From: Gordonia gummivorans
Lineage (GTDB): Bacteria; Actinomycetota; Actinomycetes; Mycobacteriales; Mycobacteriaceae
Assembly (NCBI RefSeq): GCF_022513585.1
Contig: NZ_JAKWBF010000005.1
Coordinates: 124,001-188,000 of the forward strand
Direction of reading: 5' to 3'
Length of the DNA stretch: 64,000 nt
In this document: positions 30,590 to 39,464 of the stretch, one piece after another
How positions within the stretch are numbered: position 1 is the stretch's first letter
How the letters are laid out: every line of letters begins with the position of its first letter
Position numbers and translations under genes: made by a program
The notes under the pieces: generated by a model
Told to the model about the DNA's origin: nothing
Databases searched by the model: none
Seen by the model: the letters and a program-made list of their open reading frames with translations, nothing else

Positions 30590-30779
30590 CCGCTCCCTGA
30601 GGTGCTCGAGGCGCTAGCCGAGAGCCTCGAAGGGCATGGCGAGACAGGGTAATTCGGCGACCAAGCAGCAGCGGTCACCAGGCCTTCGAGGCTCTTCGAC
30701 TTCGAGACGCTCCCATGCTCGTACCTCGCACGGGGCTCCTCAGCCCGGCGGCTAGCGCTCGTCGCACCTCAGGCAGCGG
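30590..30779 (-). repeat. repeat family 1, full copy in inverted orientation with insertion
   Basis: Begins CCGCTCCCTGAGGTGC and ends GCACCTCAGGCAGCGG (30764-30779). Its left 55 bases are the reverse complement of the right end of the copy at 57308-57442, and its right end is the reverse complement of that copy's left end, interrupted by about 55 extra bases. The two ends are therefore distinct, and the element is asymmetric. Confidence 0.75.
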
Positions 30780-30843
30780 AGGGAACTCAGTCGGCGGACG
30801 ATGTGCGGTCAGCCGGTGTGGGGCAGCATGTTCCCTCGGCCAA

Positions 30844-31446
30844 TCAGTCCAAACCGCGTGCGGTGAGCGTGTCGGCGAACCCCTCGGCGGTTCGCAACGC
30901 CGCGATCACGATGGGTGCGAACAGGATTCGTGCACCCGGTCGTAGGCCGCGCGCCTGCCGTGCTTCGTCCACCTCGCGGATGATCTCGACCATCATCGGG
31001 ATGGCCCGGATCGTCAGTGCCAGGGCCATCGCGATGTGGTCGACCGGAACCCCGATGCGGCGCATCGGTTTCAGCACGGCGACGATGGTGTCGAGCATGT
31101 CTGTCGTGCGGGTGGTCAACGTGACCACCGCTGCCAACGCCACCGACAAGACCAAAACTCCGCAGACCACTACCGCCCGTTGCCAATCGGTGAACACCCA
31201 CTGGAAGGCGAAGATGAACAGCGTGATCCACCGCATCGGTCGGAGCTGACGCCACGCGGTGACAGGTCCGAGGCCGGCCAGCGCGTACACCACGGCCACT
31301 GCCGCTGCGGCGATCCCCAACGCCGCGGGGGAGCGTACCCACACCGACATCGCGACGATCCCCACACCCAGCCCGAGTAGCTTGACGCCCGGCGCAAGGC
31401 GGTGCAGCAGGGTGTTTCCCGGGCGGTAGACGCCCAACGCGCTCAC
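30844..31446 (-). CDS. bioN: ECF transporter T component (biotin, BioN)
   Basis: 200 residues from GTG 31446, overlapping the bioM stop (4 bp). Multiple hydrophobic segments (LLGLGVGIVAMSVWV, ALGIAAAAVAVVYALAG, WITLFIFAFQWVF) and the cytoplasmic EVDEARQARGLRPG motif, which is the conserved A-R-G coupling helix of EcfT proteins. It couples the ATPase to the substrate-binding subunit BioY. Third gene of the bioY-bioM-bioN operon. Confidence 0.9.
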   Translation of the reverse strand: MSALGVYRPGNTLLHRLAPGVKLLGLGVGIVAMSVWVRSPAALGIAAAAVAVVYALAGLGPVTAWRQLRPMRWITLFIFAFQWVFTDWQRAVVVCGVLVLSVALAAVVTLTTRTTDMLDTIVAVLKPMRRIGVPVDHIAMALALTIRAIPMMVEIIREVDEARQARGLRPGARILFAPIVIAALRTAEGFADTLTARGLD

Positions 31447-32117
31447 GACATCATCCGGCGGTAAGCGGCGATCGCGGCGGCGGGCACATCGTCGGCCACC
31501 ACCCGGCCGTCGTCGAGCACGATGACCCGGTCGAAGTCGTCGACGAGGTCGAGGTCGTGGGTCACCACGATCAGTCGTTCGTCGAGCGTGGTGAACACCT
31601 CACGCAACATCCGGCTGTTGCGCAGGTCGAGCAGCGTCGTCGGTTCGTCGGCGACGATGATGCGGGGTTCGGTCACGAAGATCGACGCCAGCGCGAGGAG
31701 TTGCTTCTGTCCTCCGGACAACCGTGCGGCCGGATGGTCGGCGTGATCGGCCAGTCCGAAACGGTCGAGGACGGCGCGAGCCCGCTGTGTCCGTTCGGCT
31801 TTCGTGAGTTCGGTGCGCCGCAACGACAGTTCGATGTCCTCGATGACGGTCGGCATGATGATCTGCCGGTCGGGGTCGGAGAAGATGAATCCGACCTCGC
31901 GTCGGACGCGACGTTTGTGTTTGGCCGCGTCGATCCCGTTGACCGTGACCGTGCCGGTGTCGGGGGTGACGAGAGCGTTGATCATCCGGGCGAGCGTCGA
32001 CTTGCCGCTGCCGTTGGCGCCGACCATCCCGATGCGTTGTTCGCCCAGCGTGAGTGAAACATCGCGCAGCACAACCCGGTCGTCGTAGGCGTGGGTGACG
32101 TCGGCGATCTCGATCAT
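31443..32117 (-). CDS. bioM: ECF transporter ATPase (biotin, BioM)
   Basis: 224 residues. Walker A GANGSGKSTLARMIN is near residues 33-47, the ABC signature RLSGGQKQLLALAS follows, and Walker B IIVADEPTTLLD with the switch His in VVTHDLD. Starts at ATG 32117, 10 bases after bioY. Supplies energy for biotin uptake with BioN and BioY. Confidence 0.93.
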   Translation of the reverse strand: MIEIADVTHAYDDRVVLRDVSLTLGEQRIGMVGANGSGKSTLARMINALVTPDTGTVTVNGIDAAKHKRRVRREVGFIFSDPDRQIIMPTVIEDIELSLRRTELTKAERTQRARAVLDRFGLADHADHPAARLSGGQKQLLALASIFVTEPRIIVADEPTTLLDLRNSRMLREVFTTLDERLIVVTHDLDLVDDFDRVIVLDDGRVVADDVPAAAIAAYRRMMS

Positions 32118-32127
32118 GTGCTGGTGA

Positions 32128-32781
32128 TCAGGGTTCCGGTGGTGAGGGCTTGCGGAGCCGAATCGGTTCGATCAGGCCAGGCCACCCGCGGTGCACCTGG
32201 GCGGCCACGAGAGCGGTTATGACCGCCTTGATGACGTCGCCCGCCACATAGGGTCCGTTGGTGGTGATGGCCGCCCACCAGGTCAGGTATCCACGGATCA
32301 CCAGCCAGGCCACACCGCACGCGTAGATCACCACCAGGCCACCGAGCAGGTTGATGAGAATGCCCCAGGTCACCCGATAGCGCGGTTTGCCGTCGCCCGA
32401 CGGCGTCGACAGCATGACCGCGGTGAGCACGCCGATGACGATCACCCCGGGCAGGAAGCCCAGGAAGTAGCCGCCGCGGGCGGAGGCGAGCGACGCCTGA
32501 CCATTGATGCCGCCGGCGAGAATCGGCAGTCCGGCGATCGCCAGCACCATGAAGATTCCCACCGCGAGGGTGCCCTTCTTCGGGCCGAGGATCGCACCGG
32601 CGAGCATCACGCCCATCGTCTGCAGCGTGATCGGCACACCGCCCGGCAGATTGATGGCACCCGGCAGTCCGAGCGCGGCGATCAGCGCCGCGAACACCGC
32701 TGCCTGCGTGATGTCGGTGACCGACAGGGACCAGGGATTGTGCCGTTTGTGCGGCTGGGTTCCGGAAGAAGCGTTGTCCAT
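32128..32781 (-). CDS. bioY: biotin ECF transporter substrate-binding subunit BioY
   Basis: 217 residues from ATG 32781 ([14 protein letters not shown]); the frame is open further but this fits the family. About six membrane segments; [27 protein letters not shown] (in parts [15 protein letters not shown]) and [12 protein letters not shown] are BioY signatures. It binds biotin and passes it through BioMN. This operon is absent from this place in M. tuberculosis. It is divergent from guaA with a 127-bp gap where the promoters must lie; no clear operator is visible. Confidence 0.93.
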   Translation of the reverse strand: MDNASSGTQPHKRHNPWSLSVTDITQAAVFAALIAALGLPGAINLPGGVPITLQTMGVMLAGAILGPKKGTLAVGIFMVLAIAGLPILAGGINGQASLASARGGYFLGFLPGVIVIGVLTAVMLSTPSGDGKPRYRVTWGILINLLGGLVVIYACGVAWLVIRGYLTWWAAITTNGPYVAGDVIKAVITALVAAQVHRGWPGLIEPIRLRKPSPPEP

Positions 32782-32908
32782 GACGATCTCGCAGTATTCC
32801 ACCTCAAACCCGCGTCGCTGCGCTGGCCCGTCAATGAGATCTCCCGTCGAAACCCGCCGGGCACCCGCGCACCCAGGCACTGACCGGTTCGCCACTACAC
32901 TTTCTTCC

Positions 32909-34516
32909 GTGACGGATTCTGCTGCTCAGGGCTTCTTCGACGGATCGCGGTTCGACGGGCCGCGACCGGTTCTGGTCGTCGACTTCGGCGCGCAATACGC
33001 GCAGCTGATCGCACGACGGGTGCGGGAGGCCCGGATCTACTCCGAGGTCATCGCCCACGACGCCGGACTGGCCGACTTCACCGCCAAGGACCCGGTCGCG
33101 ATCATCCTGTCGGGTGGTCCGGCGTCGGTGTATGCCGACAACGCACCGGGGCTCGACCCGCAGGTCTTCGAGCTCGGCATTCCGGTGTTCGGCATCTGCT
33201 ACGGATTCCAGTCGATGGCGCGCCAGCTGGGGGGCGAGGTCGCCAACACCGGTGGTCGCGAGTTCGGCCGCACCACGCTCACCTTGAACGGGGAGGGCAT
33301 TCTGCATCAGGGCCTGTCGGACACCCAGCCGGTGTGGATGAGCCACAACGACGCGGTGCAGGTCGCCCCCGAGGGATTCGTGGTGACCGGCTCGACGCCG
33401 GGCGCACCGGTCGCCGCCTTCGAATGCGTGGAACGTCGCATGGCGGGCGTCCAGTACCACCCCGAGGTGCTGCACACCCCGCACGGCCAGCAGATCCTCA
33501 CCCGATTCCTCTACGAGATCGCCGGACTCGAGGCCACCTGGACCCCGGCCAACATCGCCGACACCCTTATCGACGCGGTGTCCGACCAGATCGGCGACGG
33601 CCTCGCCATCTGCGGACTTTCCGGTGGCGTGGATTCGGCGGTGGCCGCAGCCCTCGTACAGCGCGCCATCGGCGACCGGCTCACGTGTGTCTTCGTCGAC
33701 CACGGACTCCTGCGAGCCGGTGAGCGCGAGCAGGTCCAGCACGACTTCGTCGGCGCCACAGGAGCCAAGCTGGTCACGGTCGACGCGGCAGAGACGTTCC
33801 TCGATGAACTCGCCGGCGTCAGCGACCCGGAGACCAAACGCAAGATCATCGGCCGCGAGTTCATCCGGTCCTTCGAGGGCGCGGTGAGCGAGGTTCTGGG
33901 CGATCACGCCGACGATGGCCAGAAGGTCGAGTTCCTCGTGCAGGGCACGCTGTACCCGGACGTCGTCGAGTCCGGTGGTGGCAGCGGTGCCGCGAACATC
34001 AAGAGCCACCACAACGTCGGCGGACTGCCGGAAGATCTCGAGTTCGACCTCGTCGAACCGCTTCGGCTGCTGTTCAAGGACGAGGTCCGCGCGGTGGGCC
34101 GTGAGCTGGGCCTACCCGAGGACATCGTTGCGCGGCAGCCGTTCCCCGGCCCGGGTCTGGCGATCCGCATCGTCGGCGAGGTCACCGCTGACCGGCTCGC
34201 CATGTTGCGCAAGGCCGACCTGATCGCCCGCGAAGAACTGACCGCAGCCGGCCTCGACACACAGATCTGGCAGTGTCCGGTGGTCCTGCTCGCCGACGTG
34301 CGGAGTGTGGGCGTCCAGGGCGACGGCCGCACCTACGGGCACCCGATCGTGCTGCGCCCGGTGTCGAGCGAGGACGCGATGACCGCCGACTGGACCCGGG
34401 TGCCCTTCGAGGTGCTCGAAGTGATCTCCACCCGCATCACCAACGAGGTGCCCGACGTCAACCGCGTCGTCCTCGACGTCACGAGCAAACCCCCGGGCAC
34501 CATCGAGTGGGAGTGA
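32909..34516 (+). CDS. guaA: GMP synthase (glutamine-hydrolysing)
   Basis: 535 residues from GTG 32909. Aminates XMP to GMP. N-terminal class I glutaminase has [18 protein letters not shown], the Cys in [10 protein letters not shown] (near residue 97) and VQYHPEV; the PP-loop domain has [15 protein letters not shown]; the C-terminal dimer domain ends [16 protein letters not shown] as in all GuaA proteins. It completes the guanine pathway encoded with guaB2 and guaB3 but lies behind the bio operon. Confidence 0.98.
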   Translation: MTDSAAQGFFDGSRFDGPRPVLVVDFGAQYAQLIARRVREARIYSEVIAHDAGLADFTAKDPVAIILSGGPASVYADNAPGLDPQVFELGIPVFGICYGFQSMARQLGGEVANTGGREFGRTTLTLNGEGILHQGLSDTQPVWMSHNDAVQVAPEGFVVTGSTPGAPVAAFECVERRMAGVQYHPEVLHTPHGQQILTRFLYEIAGLEATWTPANIADTLIDAVSDQIGDGLAICGLSGGVDSAVAAALVQRAIGDRLTCVFVDHGLLRAGEREQVQHDFVGATGAKLVTVDAAETFLDELAGVSDPETKRKIIGREFIRSFEGAVSEVLGDHADDGQKVEFLVQGTLYPDVVESGGGSGAANIKSHHNVGGLPEDLEFDLVEPLRLLFKDEVRAVGRELGLPEDIVARQPFPGPGLAIRIVGEVTADRLAMLRKADLIAREELTAAGLDTQIWQCPVVLLADVRSVGVQGDGRTYGHPIVLRPVSSEDAMTADWTRVPFEVLEVISTRITNEVPDVNRVVLDVTSKPPGTIEWE

Positions 34517-34525
34517 GGGTTCTGC

Positions 34526-34735
34526 TCAACGCTGCGATCGCGCACCGGTGACGATCAGGAGCAACCCGACCACCAGCCCGACCCCGACAGCCAGCCAGCC
34601 GAGATTCGACGCGTCGGGGAAGGTCGGTCCGTCCGCGATGCCCCACACCGCGACGCCGAGCGCGAGCAGTCCGAAGAGCACCAGCCCTGGCGAACGGTGC
34701 CGCTCGATGGCCGACGTCTGATCTGTGTCACTCAT
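34526..34735 (-). CDS. small two-helix membrane protein
   Basis: 69 residues, ATG at 34735 overlapping the stop of the upstream PspC gene (4 bp). Two hydrophobic segments (GLVLFGLLALGVAVWGIADG and LGWLAVGVGLVVGLLLIVTG). Probably part of the same envelope unit as the PspC protein. Function unknown. Confidence 0.75.
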   Translation of the reverse strand: MSDTDQTSAIERHRSPGLVLFGLLALGVAVWGIADGPTFPDASNLGWLAVGVGLVVGLLLIVTGARSQR

Positions 34736-36036
34736 CGCACAACCTCCACTTTGCCCATACCGCTGTGGGCGTCGATCGTGAGTACCGGACCGGCGGTGCC
34801 GTCACCGCCGCCGTCCAGGCCTTCCGGACAGTGATAGTCGCCGAGTCCGGTGCTGCATTCCGCGCGAACGTTCATGTCGGGGCCCACCTTCACGGTGATC
34901 TCGCCCATGCCGCTGCGCAGTTCGACGCTCCGGTCGGAGGTCAGTTCGACCTCGCGCAAGTCCAGCACCATGGCGCCCATGCCGAGCGTGTATTCGGGCT
35001 TGATGTCGTTCTCCGTCAACGGTTTCCAATCGCGGTCGCCCACGCCGCCCTCCGGGAAGCCGGAGAACCCGGCGGCGGCTGTTGTGACGACCGTGGCGAC
35101 GCCGAGGATGATCGCGATCGGTACGAGTCCGGTGCTGTGTCGTCCGGAACTGCGACGTCGAAGACCCGCGTAGATCAGACCGGCACCGACGACGGCCAGC
35201 GCGAGGGACAGCACACGTCCGGGGGTGAACCAGTCGATGCCCGCCTGATGGGCGGCGGTCCCGGCTGCCCCCACGATGACTGCGATGCCCAACACGACGA
35301 GGGTGAGCGGTGAACGGCGGTCGCGGGGAGGCTCGTAGACCGGCGTCGCCGGCTCGGGAAGATCCCACGCGAAGCTGGCGGCGCCCAACGGATCCCAGGC
35401 CGGGGGTGTGGTTGTCGTCGGTTCGAGGACGGCGGTCGGGTTGTCGGTGGTGTCGCTCCGCGGGGCAGGCGTGGGCGGGTGCTCTCCGGGGTTCATCATG
35501 GCGCGTGGTATCCATCTCTCGAAGTGGTCGGAAGCACCGAAGTTGGGTGCGGCGGTGTTGGCAGGGGAAGTGAGGGCGCCGGGTTGGGTGTCGACCGACG
35601 TTCCCGGCGGCGGGGTGGGAGTGCGGAGGTACAGCAGCCACCAGCCGACGAGCATCAGGATGGCGCCGACCAGGCCACCCGAACCCCAGGTCCGGTTGGG
35701 GCCGAAGGACGTGATGACCACGATGGCCAGTACGGCGAACAAGATGAATCGCGGGCCGTGCAGCTTGATCCGCGTCGACGGCCGACGACCCCGCGCGGCA
35801 GCCGCGCGCGCCTTGGCCGCACCCGGCATGGCGATCCACGCGGCCAGATACAGCAGCAGTCCGCTGCCGCCGAAGAACGCGGCGACCACAAACGCCACCT
35901 TGACCAGCGTCGGGTCCACCCGATAGCGCGCTGCGATGCCGCTGCACACACCCGCGATCGTGCGCGGGTCGTCGGGCCGCACCGGACGCGTCGCCCACAG
36001 GTCGGTGACCTGCTGCTGGAGATCCTTGGTGTCCAT
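34732..36036 (-). CDS. PspC-domain membrane protein with LiaF-like C-terminus
   Basis: 434 residues from ATG 36036. Residues 1-75 hold a PspC domain (RTIAGVCSGIAARYRVDPTLVKVAFVVAAFFG). Further membrane segments follow, then a long Pro-rich linker, several more helices near 270-345, and a C-terminal beta-rich part (GAMVLDLREVELTSDRSVEL, GMGEITVKVGPDMNVRAECS) like the adhesin-type domain of LiaF/DUF4097-like proteins. Divergent from a PspC-bearing histidine kinase, with which it probably forms a sensor for membrane damage. Confidence 0.85.
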   Translation of the reverse strand: MDTKDLQQQVTDLWATRPVRPDDPRTIAGVCSGIAARYRVDPTLVKVAFVVAAFFGGSGLLLYLAAWIAMPGAAKARAAAARGRRPSTRIKLHGPRFILFAVLAIVVITSFGPNRTWGSGGLVGAILMLVGWWLLYLRTPTPPPGTSVDTQPGALTSPANTAAPNFGASDHFERWIPRAMMNPGEHPPTPAPRSDTTDNPTAVLEPTTTTPPAWDPLGAASFAWDLPEPATPVYEPPRDRRSPLTLVVLGIAVIVGAAGTAAHQAGIDWFTPGRVLSLALAVVGAGLIYAGLRRRSSGRHSTGLVPIAIILGVATVVTTAAAGFSGFPEGGVGDRDWKPLTENDIKPEYTLGMGAMVLDLREVELTSDRSVELRSGMGEITVKVGPDMNVRAECSTGLGDYHCPEGLDGGGDGTAGPVLTIDAHSGMGKVEVVR

Positions 36037-36175
36037 GACGACCATCGTGGGCCGTGGGAGCCTCCCGATGCATCGGGTATGACCCTGAGTTCTGCCCGGA
36101 ATCCCGGGATCGGATCCGGGATCGACCCTGATGTCGAACCGGTGCCCGCGTGCCAGTATCGGAAGGGTGAGTGAC

Positions 36176-37408
36176 GTGGAGGTCGACGCTGCGCCGAGAC
36201 TGGTGCGACGCGACGGTGGGCGGGTGATCGCCGGTGTTGCCGGTGGCATCGCCGACCATCTCGGCGTGGACGCCTTCCGCGTCCGCATCGTGTTCGTGGT
36301 GCTGGCGGCACTCGCGGGCGCAGGTGTGGTCGCCTATGGACTGCTCTGGTTCTTCTGCCCGCCCGGCGACGACACGACGCCACCGCCGCCGGGGGTGCGC
36401 CGACAGTCGCTTGGCCTGGCGTTGATCGGCCTGGTGGCCATGGCGGTGGTGGGGTTCGCCGCGTCGGGCACCCCGGCCGCCTACTTGGTTCCGTTCGTGT
36501 TCATCGCGATCGGCGCCAGCCTGGTATGGCGCGAATTCGACACCTCCCGAACCGCGCCACGCACACCGATACTCACCTGGACCCGGTTGATCGGCGGTGT
36601 GGTCCTGGTCATCGGTGGTCTTGTGGTGGTGGTCCTGGCGGGCAACCGCAGCTTCGGTGGGCTCAACACAACGATCCTCGCCGTGGTGGCCACCCTGATC
36701 GGTGTGGTGCTGTTGACGGTCCCTCTGTGGATGCGGATGTGGCGCGCGCTCAACGAGGAGCGCGCCGCCCGCATTCGCAACGCCGAGCGTGAGGAGATCG
36801 CGTCGCACCTGCACGACTCCGTGCTGCAGACGTTGGCGCTCATCCAGAAGCAGGCCGGCAAGCCGGAGGCGGTCGCCCGTCTGGCGCGCAGCCAGGAAAG
36901 AGAGCTGCGTGCATGGCTTTTCGGTGATCCGGCCCATCGCAACGATTCGCTGGCCGCCGCACTGCGCGGAGTCGGCGCGGAAGTTGAGGACGCCTACGGG
37001 ATCGAGGTCGAGGTGGTGACGGTCGGCGATCTGCGTCCGGAGGAGACCGCCGACGCCAAGCGGTGGGCAGCGTTGGTCGGGGCGACGCGGGAGGCACTGG
37101 TCAACGCGGCCAAGCACTCTGGGGAGCGGACGGTCGACGTGTACTGCGAGATCACCGAACCCGAGGTGGAGGTCTTCATCCGCGACCGTGGCGCTGGTTT
37201 CGACCCCGACGCGGTCGCCGACGACCGGCAGGGCATCGCGCGGTCGATCCGCGCTCGCATCGAACGCGCCGAGGGAACTGTGCGCATCGATTCGACGCCC
37301 GGCCGGGGTACCAACGTGCGGCTGGTGGTGCCACGCCTCGACGCGGGCGTCGAACACGAGAAAGATACGGGTGGACAACCGGATCAGGAGGACGGGCACA
37401 CACGATGA
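36176..37408 (+). CDS. sensor histidine kinase with PspC domain (NarL/LiaS type)
   Basis: About 410 residues. GTG 36176 has GGAAGGG nine bases upstream; GTG 36167 is an alternative. An N-terminal PspC domain (RVIAGVAGGIADHLGVDAFRVRIVFV) is followed by five or so membrane segments to about residue 185. The HisKA_3 motif EREEIASHLHDSVLQTLALIQ (shown within limits as EIASHLHDSVLQTLAL) has the phospho-His, and the ATPase part has REALVNAAKHSGERTVDV, IRDRGAGFD and STPGRGTNVRLVVP. It partners the response regulator that overlaps its end. Confidence 0.92.
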   Translation: MEVDAAPRLVRRDGGRVIAGVAGGIADHLGVDAFRVRIVFVVLAALAGAGVVAYGLLWFFCPPGDDTTPPPPGVRRQSLGLALIGLVAMAVVGFAASGTPAAYLVPFVFIAIGASLVWREFDTSRTAPRTPILTWTRLIGGVVLVIGGLVVVVLAGNRSFGGLNTTILAVVATLIGVVLLTVPLWMRMWRALNEERAARIRNAEREEIASHLHDSVLQTLALIQKQAGKPEAVARLARSQERELRAWLFGDPAHRNDSLAAALRGVGAEVEDAYGIEVEVVTVGDLRPEETADAKRWAALVGATREALVNAAKHSGERTVDVYCEITEPEVEVFIRDRGAGFDPDAVADDRQGIARSIRARIERAEGTVRIDSTPGRGTNVRLVVPRLDAGVEHEKDTGGQPDQEDGHTR

Positions 37409-38097
37409 GCGACGTGGCTGGACAAGTGGAATCCCAAGATCGAGTGTGCGGTGTCTACCTGGTCGACGACCACGCCGTGTTCCGGTCCGGGGTGCGTGCC
37501 GAACTGGCGGGTGAGTCGGGTCTGCGGGTGGTCGGGGAAGCGGGCACGGTCGCCGAGGCCGTCGCCGGGATCGCCGCGACGACACCGGATGTGGTGCTCC
37601 TCGATGTGCACATGCCGTCCGGCGGCGGTGTCGCCGTGCTGCGCTCCGTCGTCGACGCGATGGGTTCCGACGCCCCGGTCTTCTTGGCACTCAGCGTGTC
37701 CGACGCAGCCGAGGATGTGATCGCGACAATCCGTGCGGGCGCCCGCGGCTACGTGACCAAGACGATCAGCGGTGCGGAACTGGCCGACGCGGTACGCCGG
37801 GTGGCCGACGGCGACGCGGTCTTCAGTCCGCGTCTCGCCGGCTTCGTGCTGGATTCGTTCACCGGTAAGTCGAGTGCGCCTGAACCGCCGCTGGATCCGG
37901 AGTTGGATTCGCTGACCCGACGCGAACTCGAGGTGCTGCGGCTGCTTGCGCGTGGCTATACGTATCGGGAGATCGCCGAAGAGCTGTTCATTTCGATCAA
38001 GACGGTGGAAACCCACGCCTCCAACGTGTTACGCAAGACGCAGCAATCCAACCGCAACGCGCTGACCCGCTGGGCGGCGACGAGGCACATCGGCTGA
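37405..38097 (+). CDS. NarL/LuxR-family response regulator
   Basis: 230 residues. ATG 37405 overlaps the kinase stop (ATGA) and follows AGGAGG. Receiver domain: acidic pair in YLVDDHAVFRSGV, phospho-Asp in VVLLDVHMPSGGG, Thr/Ser in FLALSVSD and Lys in GYVTKTISG. The output domain has LTRRELEVLRLLARGYTYREIAEELFISIKTVETHASNVLRK (in pieces LTRRELEVLRLLARGYT and SIKTVETHASNVLRK), a LuxR helix-turn-helix. Likely controls the divergent PspC genes. Confidence 0.95.
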   Translation: MSDVAGQVESQDRVCGVYLVDDHAVFRSGVRAELAGESGLRVVGEAGTVAEAVAGIAATTPDVVLLDVHMPSGGGVAVLRSVVDAMGSDAPVFLALSVSDAAEDVIATIRAGARGYVTKTISGAELADAVRRVADGDAVFSPRLAGFVLDSFTGKSSAPEPPLDPELDSLTRRELEVLRLLARGYTYREIAEELFISIKTVETHASNVLRKTQQSNRNALTRWAATRHIG

Positions 38098-38114
38098 ACA
38101 GGTCGTCTGCGAGC

Positions 38115-39374
38115 TCAGCGCACTATGGCGATGATGAGTACCGCCGCGATGGCGAGGAGCACGAAGAAGCCGAAGATGGCGGCCGCGAGTGGCCCGCTCG
38201 ACGACGACTTCCGAGGTGGCACAGGCGCATACACGCCCGGGTACGACGGTGGTGGCGCCGGCGGATAGGCCCCGCTGGGTGGCAGTGGCGGAGTGTGCGG
38301 TGACACGCCGCCGGAAGGTGCAGGCGTCGACATCGTCTGCGCGTAGGCTGCAGCATTGCGCACCGGGGTATTGTGGACCGGTGCGTGTGAGCCGGTGGGT
38401 GTGCGGGGTGGCATGGTGCTCGGCGGCAGGGTGTTCGAGGACTGCGCCCAGATCGGAACGCCGCCACCTGGTTTCGCGAGCTTTCCGGTCAGCACCTGCT
38501 GCGTGGTCCGGTGGTTGCCGGCGGCCACTCCGGCGAGCAGGTCGCGTGCCTGTTCCATCGTCGGTCGCCGGGTGGGGCTCGGTTCGAGCAGTCTGAGCAG
38601 AACCGGCTGCAGCGCACCGGCTTTGGTCATGGGATTGATTCTGGCCCGGGCCACGCGGTGCAGGAGTACCAGCGAGTTCTCGTCGATACCGAACGGCGGC
38701 TGCCCCTCGATCATCGTGTACACGGTGGCTCCGAGCGAGTACACGTCCGACGGCTCGCCGGGTTCGGTACCGCGTGCGACCTCCGGGGCGAAGTAGGCCG
38801 GCGTGCCGGTGATGACGCCCGCCTGGGTGAGGGTCACGTCGTCCTTGGCGCGGGAGATGCCGAAGTCGGTGATCTTGACCAGTCCGGCGTTGCGTGCGCC
38901 GGTGGCGATGAGGATGTTGCCGGGCTTGATGTCGCGGTGCACGATCCCCGCGGCGTGCGCCTCGGCCATCGCGTCGGCCACCTGGGCGCCGATCTGCGCG
39001 GCCTCCTGTACATCCAGAGTGGTTGTGGCATGCAGGATCTGGGCGACACTGCGCGATGGGAGGTACTCCATCACCAGCCACGGTTCACCACGGTCGAGGG
39101 CGACGTCGTGCATCGCGATGGCGTTGCGGTGGGAGAGCTTCGCGGCGATGCGGCCTTCGCGCATCGCGCGCTGACGGATGTTGTCGGCCGACTCCTCGGT
39201 GAGCCCCTCGGTGGAGACGACCTGTTTGACCGCGACCTCGCGGTCGAGGAGCTGGTCGCGCGCCAGCCATACCGTGCCCATTCCGCCGCCGCCGATGCGC
39301 GACAGCAGGCGATATCGTCCGGCCACCAGGTACTGCGGACCTGGCATGCGACGATTGGTGGACTCGGTGGACAT
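38115..39374 (-). CDS. membrane-anchored Ser/Thr protein kinase (Pkn type)
   Basis: 419 residues from ATG 39374. Hanks-type kinase: YRLLSRIGGGGMGTVWLARD (Gly loop), EVAVKQV (Lys), IVHRDIKPGNILIATG (catalytic loop) and KITDFGISR (DFG). A Pro-rich linker (about 300-390) leads to a C-terminal membrane helix GFFVLLAIAAVLIIAIVR with almost no outer domain, so it lacks a PASTA-type sensor. It converges with the response regulator gene; a link to the PspC system is possible but unproven. Confidence 0.93.
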   Translation of the reverse strand: MSTESTNRRMPGPQYLVAGRYRLLSRIGGGGMGTVWLARDQLLDREVAVKQVVSTEGLTEESADNIRQRAMREGRIAAKLSHRNAIAMHDVALDRGEPWLVMEYLPSRSVAQILHATTTLDVQEAAQIGAQVADAMAEAHAAGIVHRDIKPGNILIATGARNAGLVKITDFGISRAKDDVTLTQAGVITGTPAYFAPEVARGTEPGEPSDVYSLGATVYTMIEGQPPFGIDENSLVLLHRVARARINPMTKAGALQPVLLRLLEPSPTRRPTMEQARDLLAGVAAGNHRTTQQVLTGKLAKPGGGVPIWAQSSNTLPPSTMPPRTPTGSHAPVHNTPVRNAAAYAQTMSTPAPSGGVSPHTPPLPPSGAYPPAPPPSYPGVYAPVPPRKSSSSGPLAAAIFGFFVLLAIAAVLIIAIVR

Positions 39375-39440
39375 AGGGCGATGATAGCGGCCGGGCCGGG
39401 TGCGCATGCCCTGGCCGGTGTGCCGCGCTTGACAGCGGCG

Positions 39441-39456
39441 TCGCACGTATGTTCGA
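39441..39456 (+). promoter_or_regulatory. LexA (SOS) box before radical SAM gene
   Basis: TCGCACGTATGTTCGA differs at one base from the actinobacterial LexA consensus TCGAAC-N4-GTTCGA. It ends nine bases before the ATG at 39465, so LexA would cover the promoter of an almost leaderless gene. Confidence 0.75.
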
Positions 39457-39464
39457 CTCGCGCT

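Larger units (their letters stand above)
30192..30843. other. repeat-rich intergenic region between choD and bioN
   Basis: 652 bp between two convergent genes with no convincing gene on either strand. It holds a single end of repeat family 1 (30268), a copy of repeat family 2 (30352-30468), a small CCGCCGCAGGCGG hairpin near 30524-30537, and a full inverted copy of family 1 (30590-30779). Confidence 0.8.

Noticed and set aside
30303..30945. Short frames within the choD-bioN gap
   Set aside because: They run through palindromic repeats and into bioN antisense; their products reflect the repeat sequence only.
34802..37690. 962-codon minus-strand frame across the PspC region
   Set aside because: It overlaps the PspC gene in another frame and the kinase and regulator on the other strand; the product is Arg/Pro-rich low complexity.
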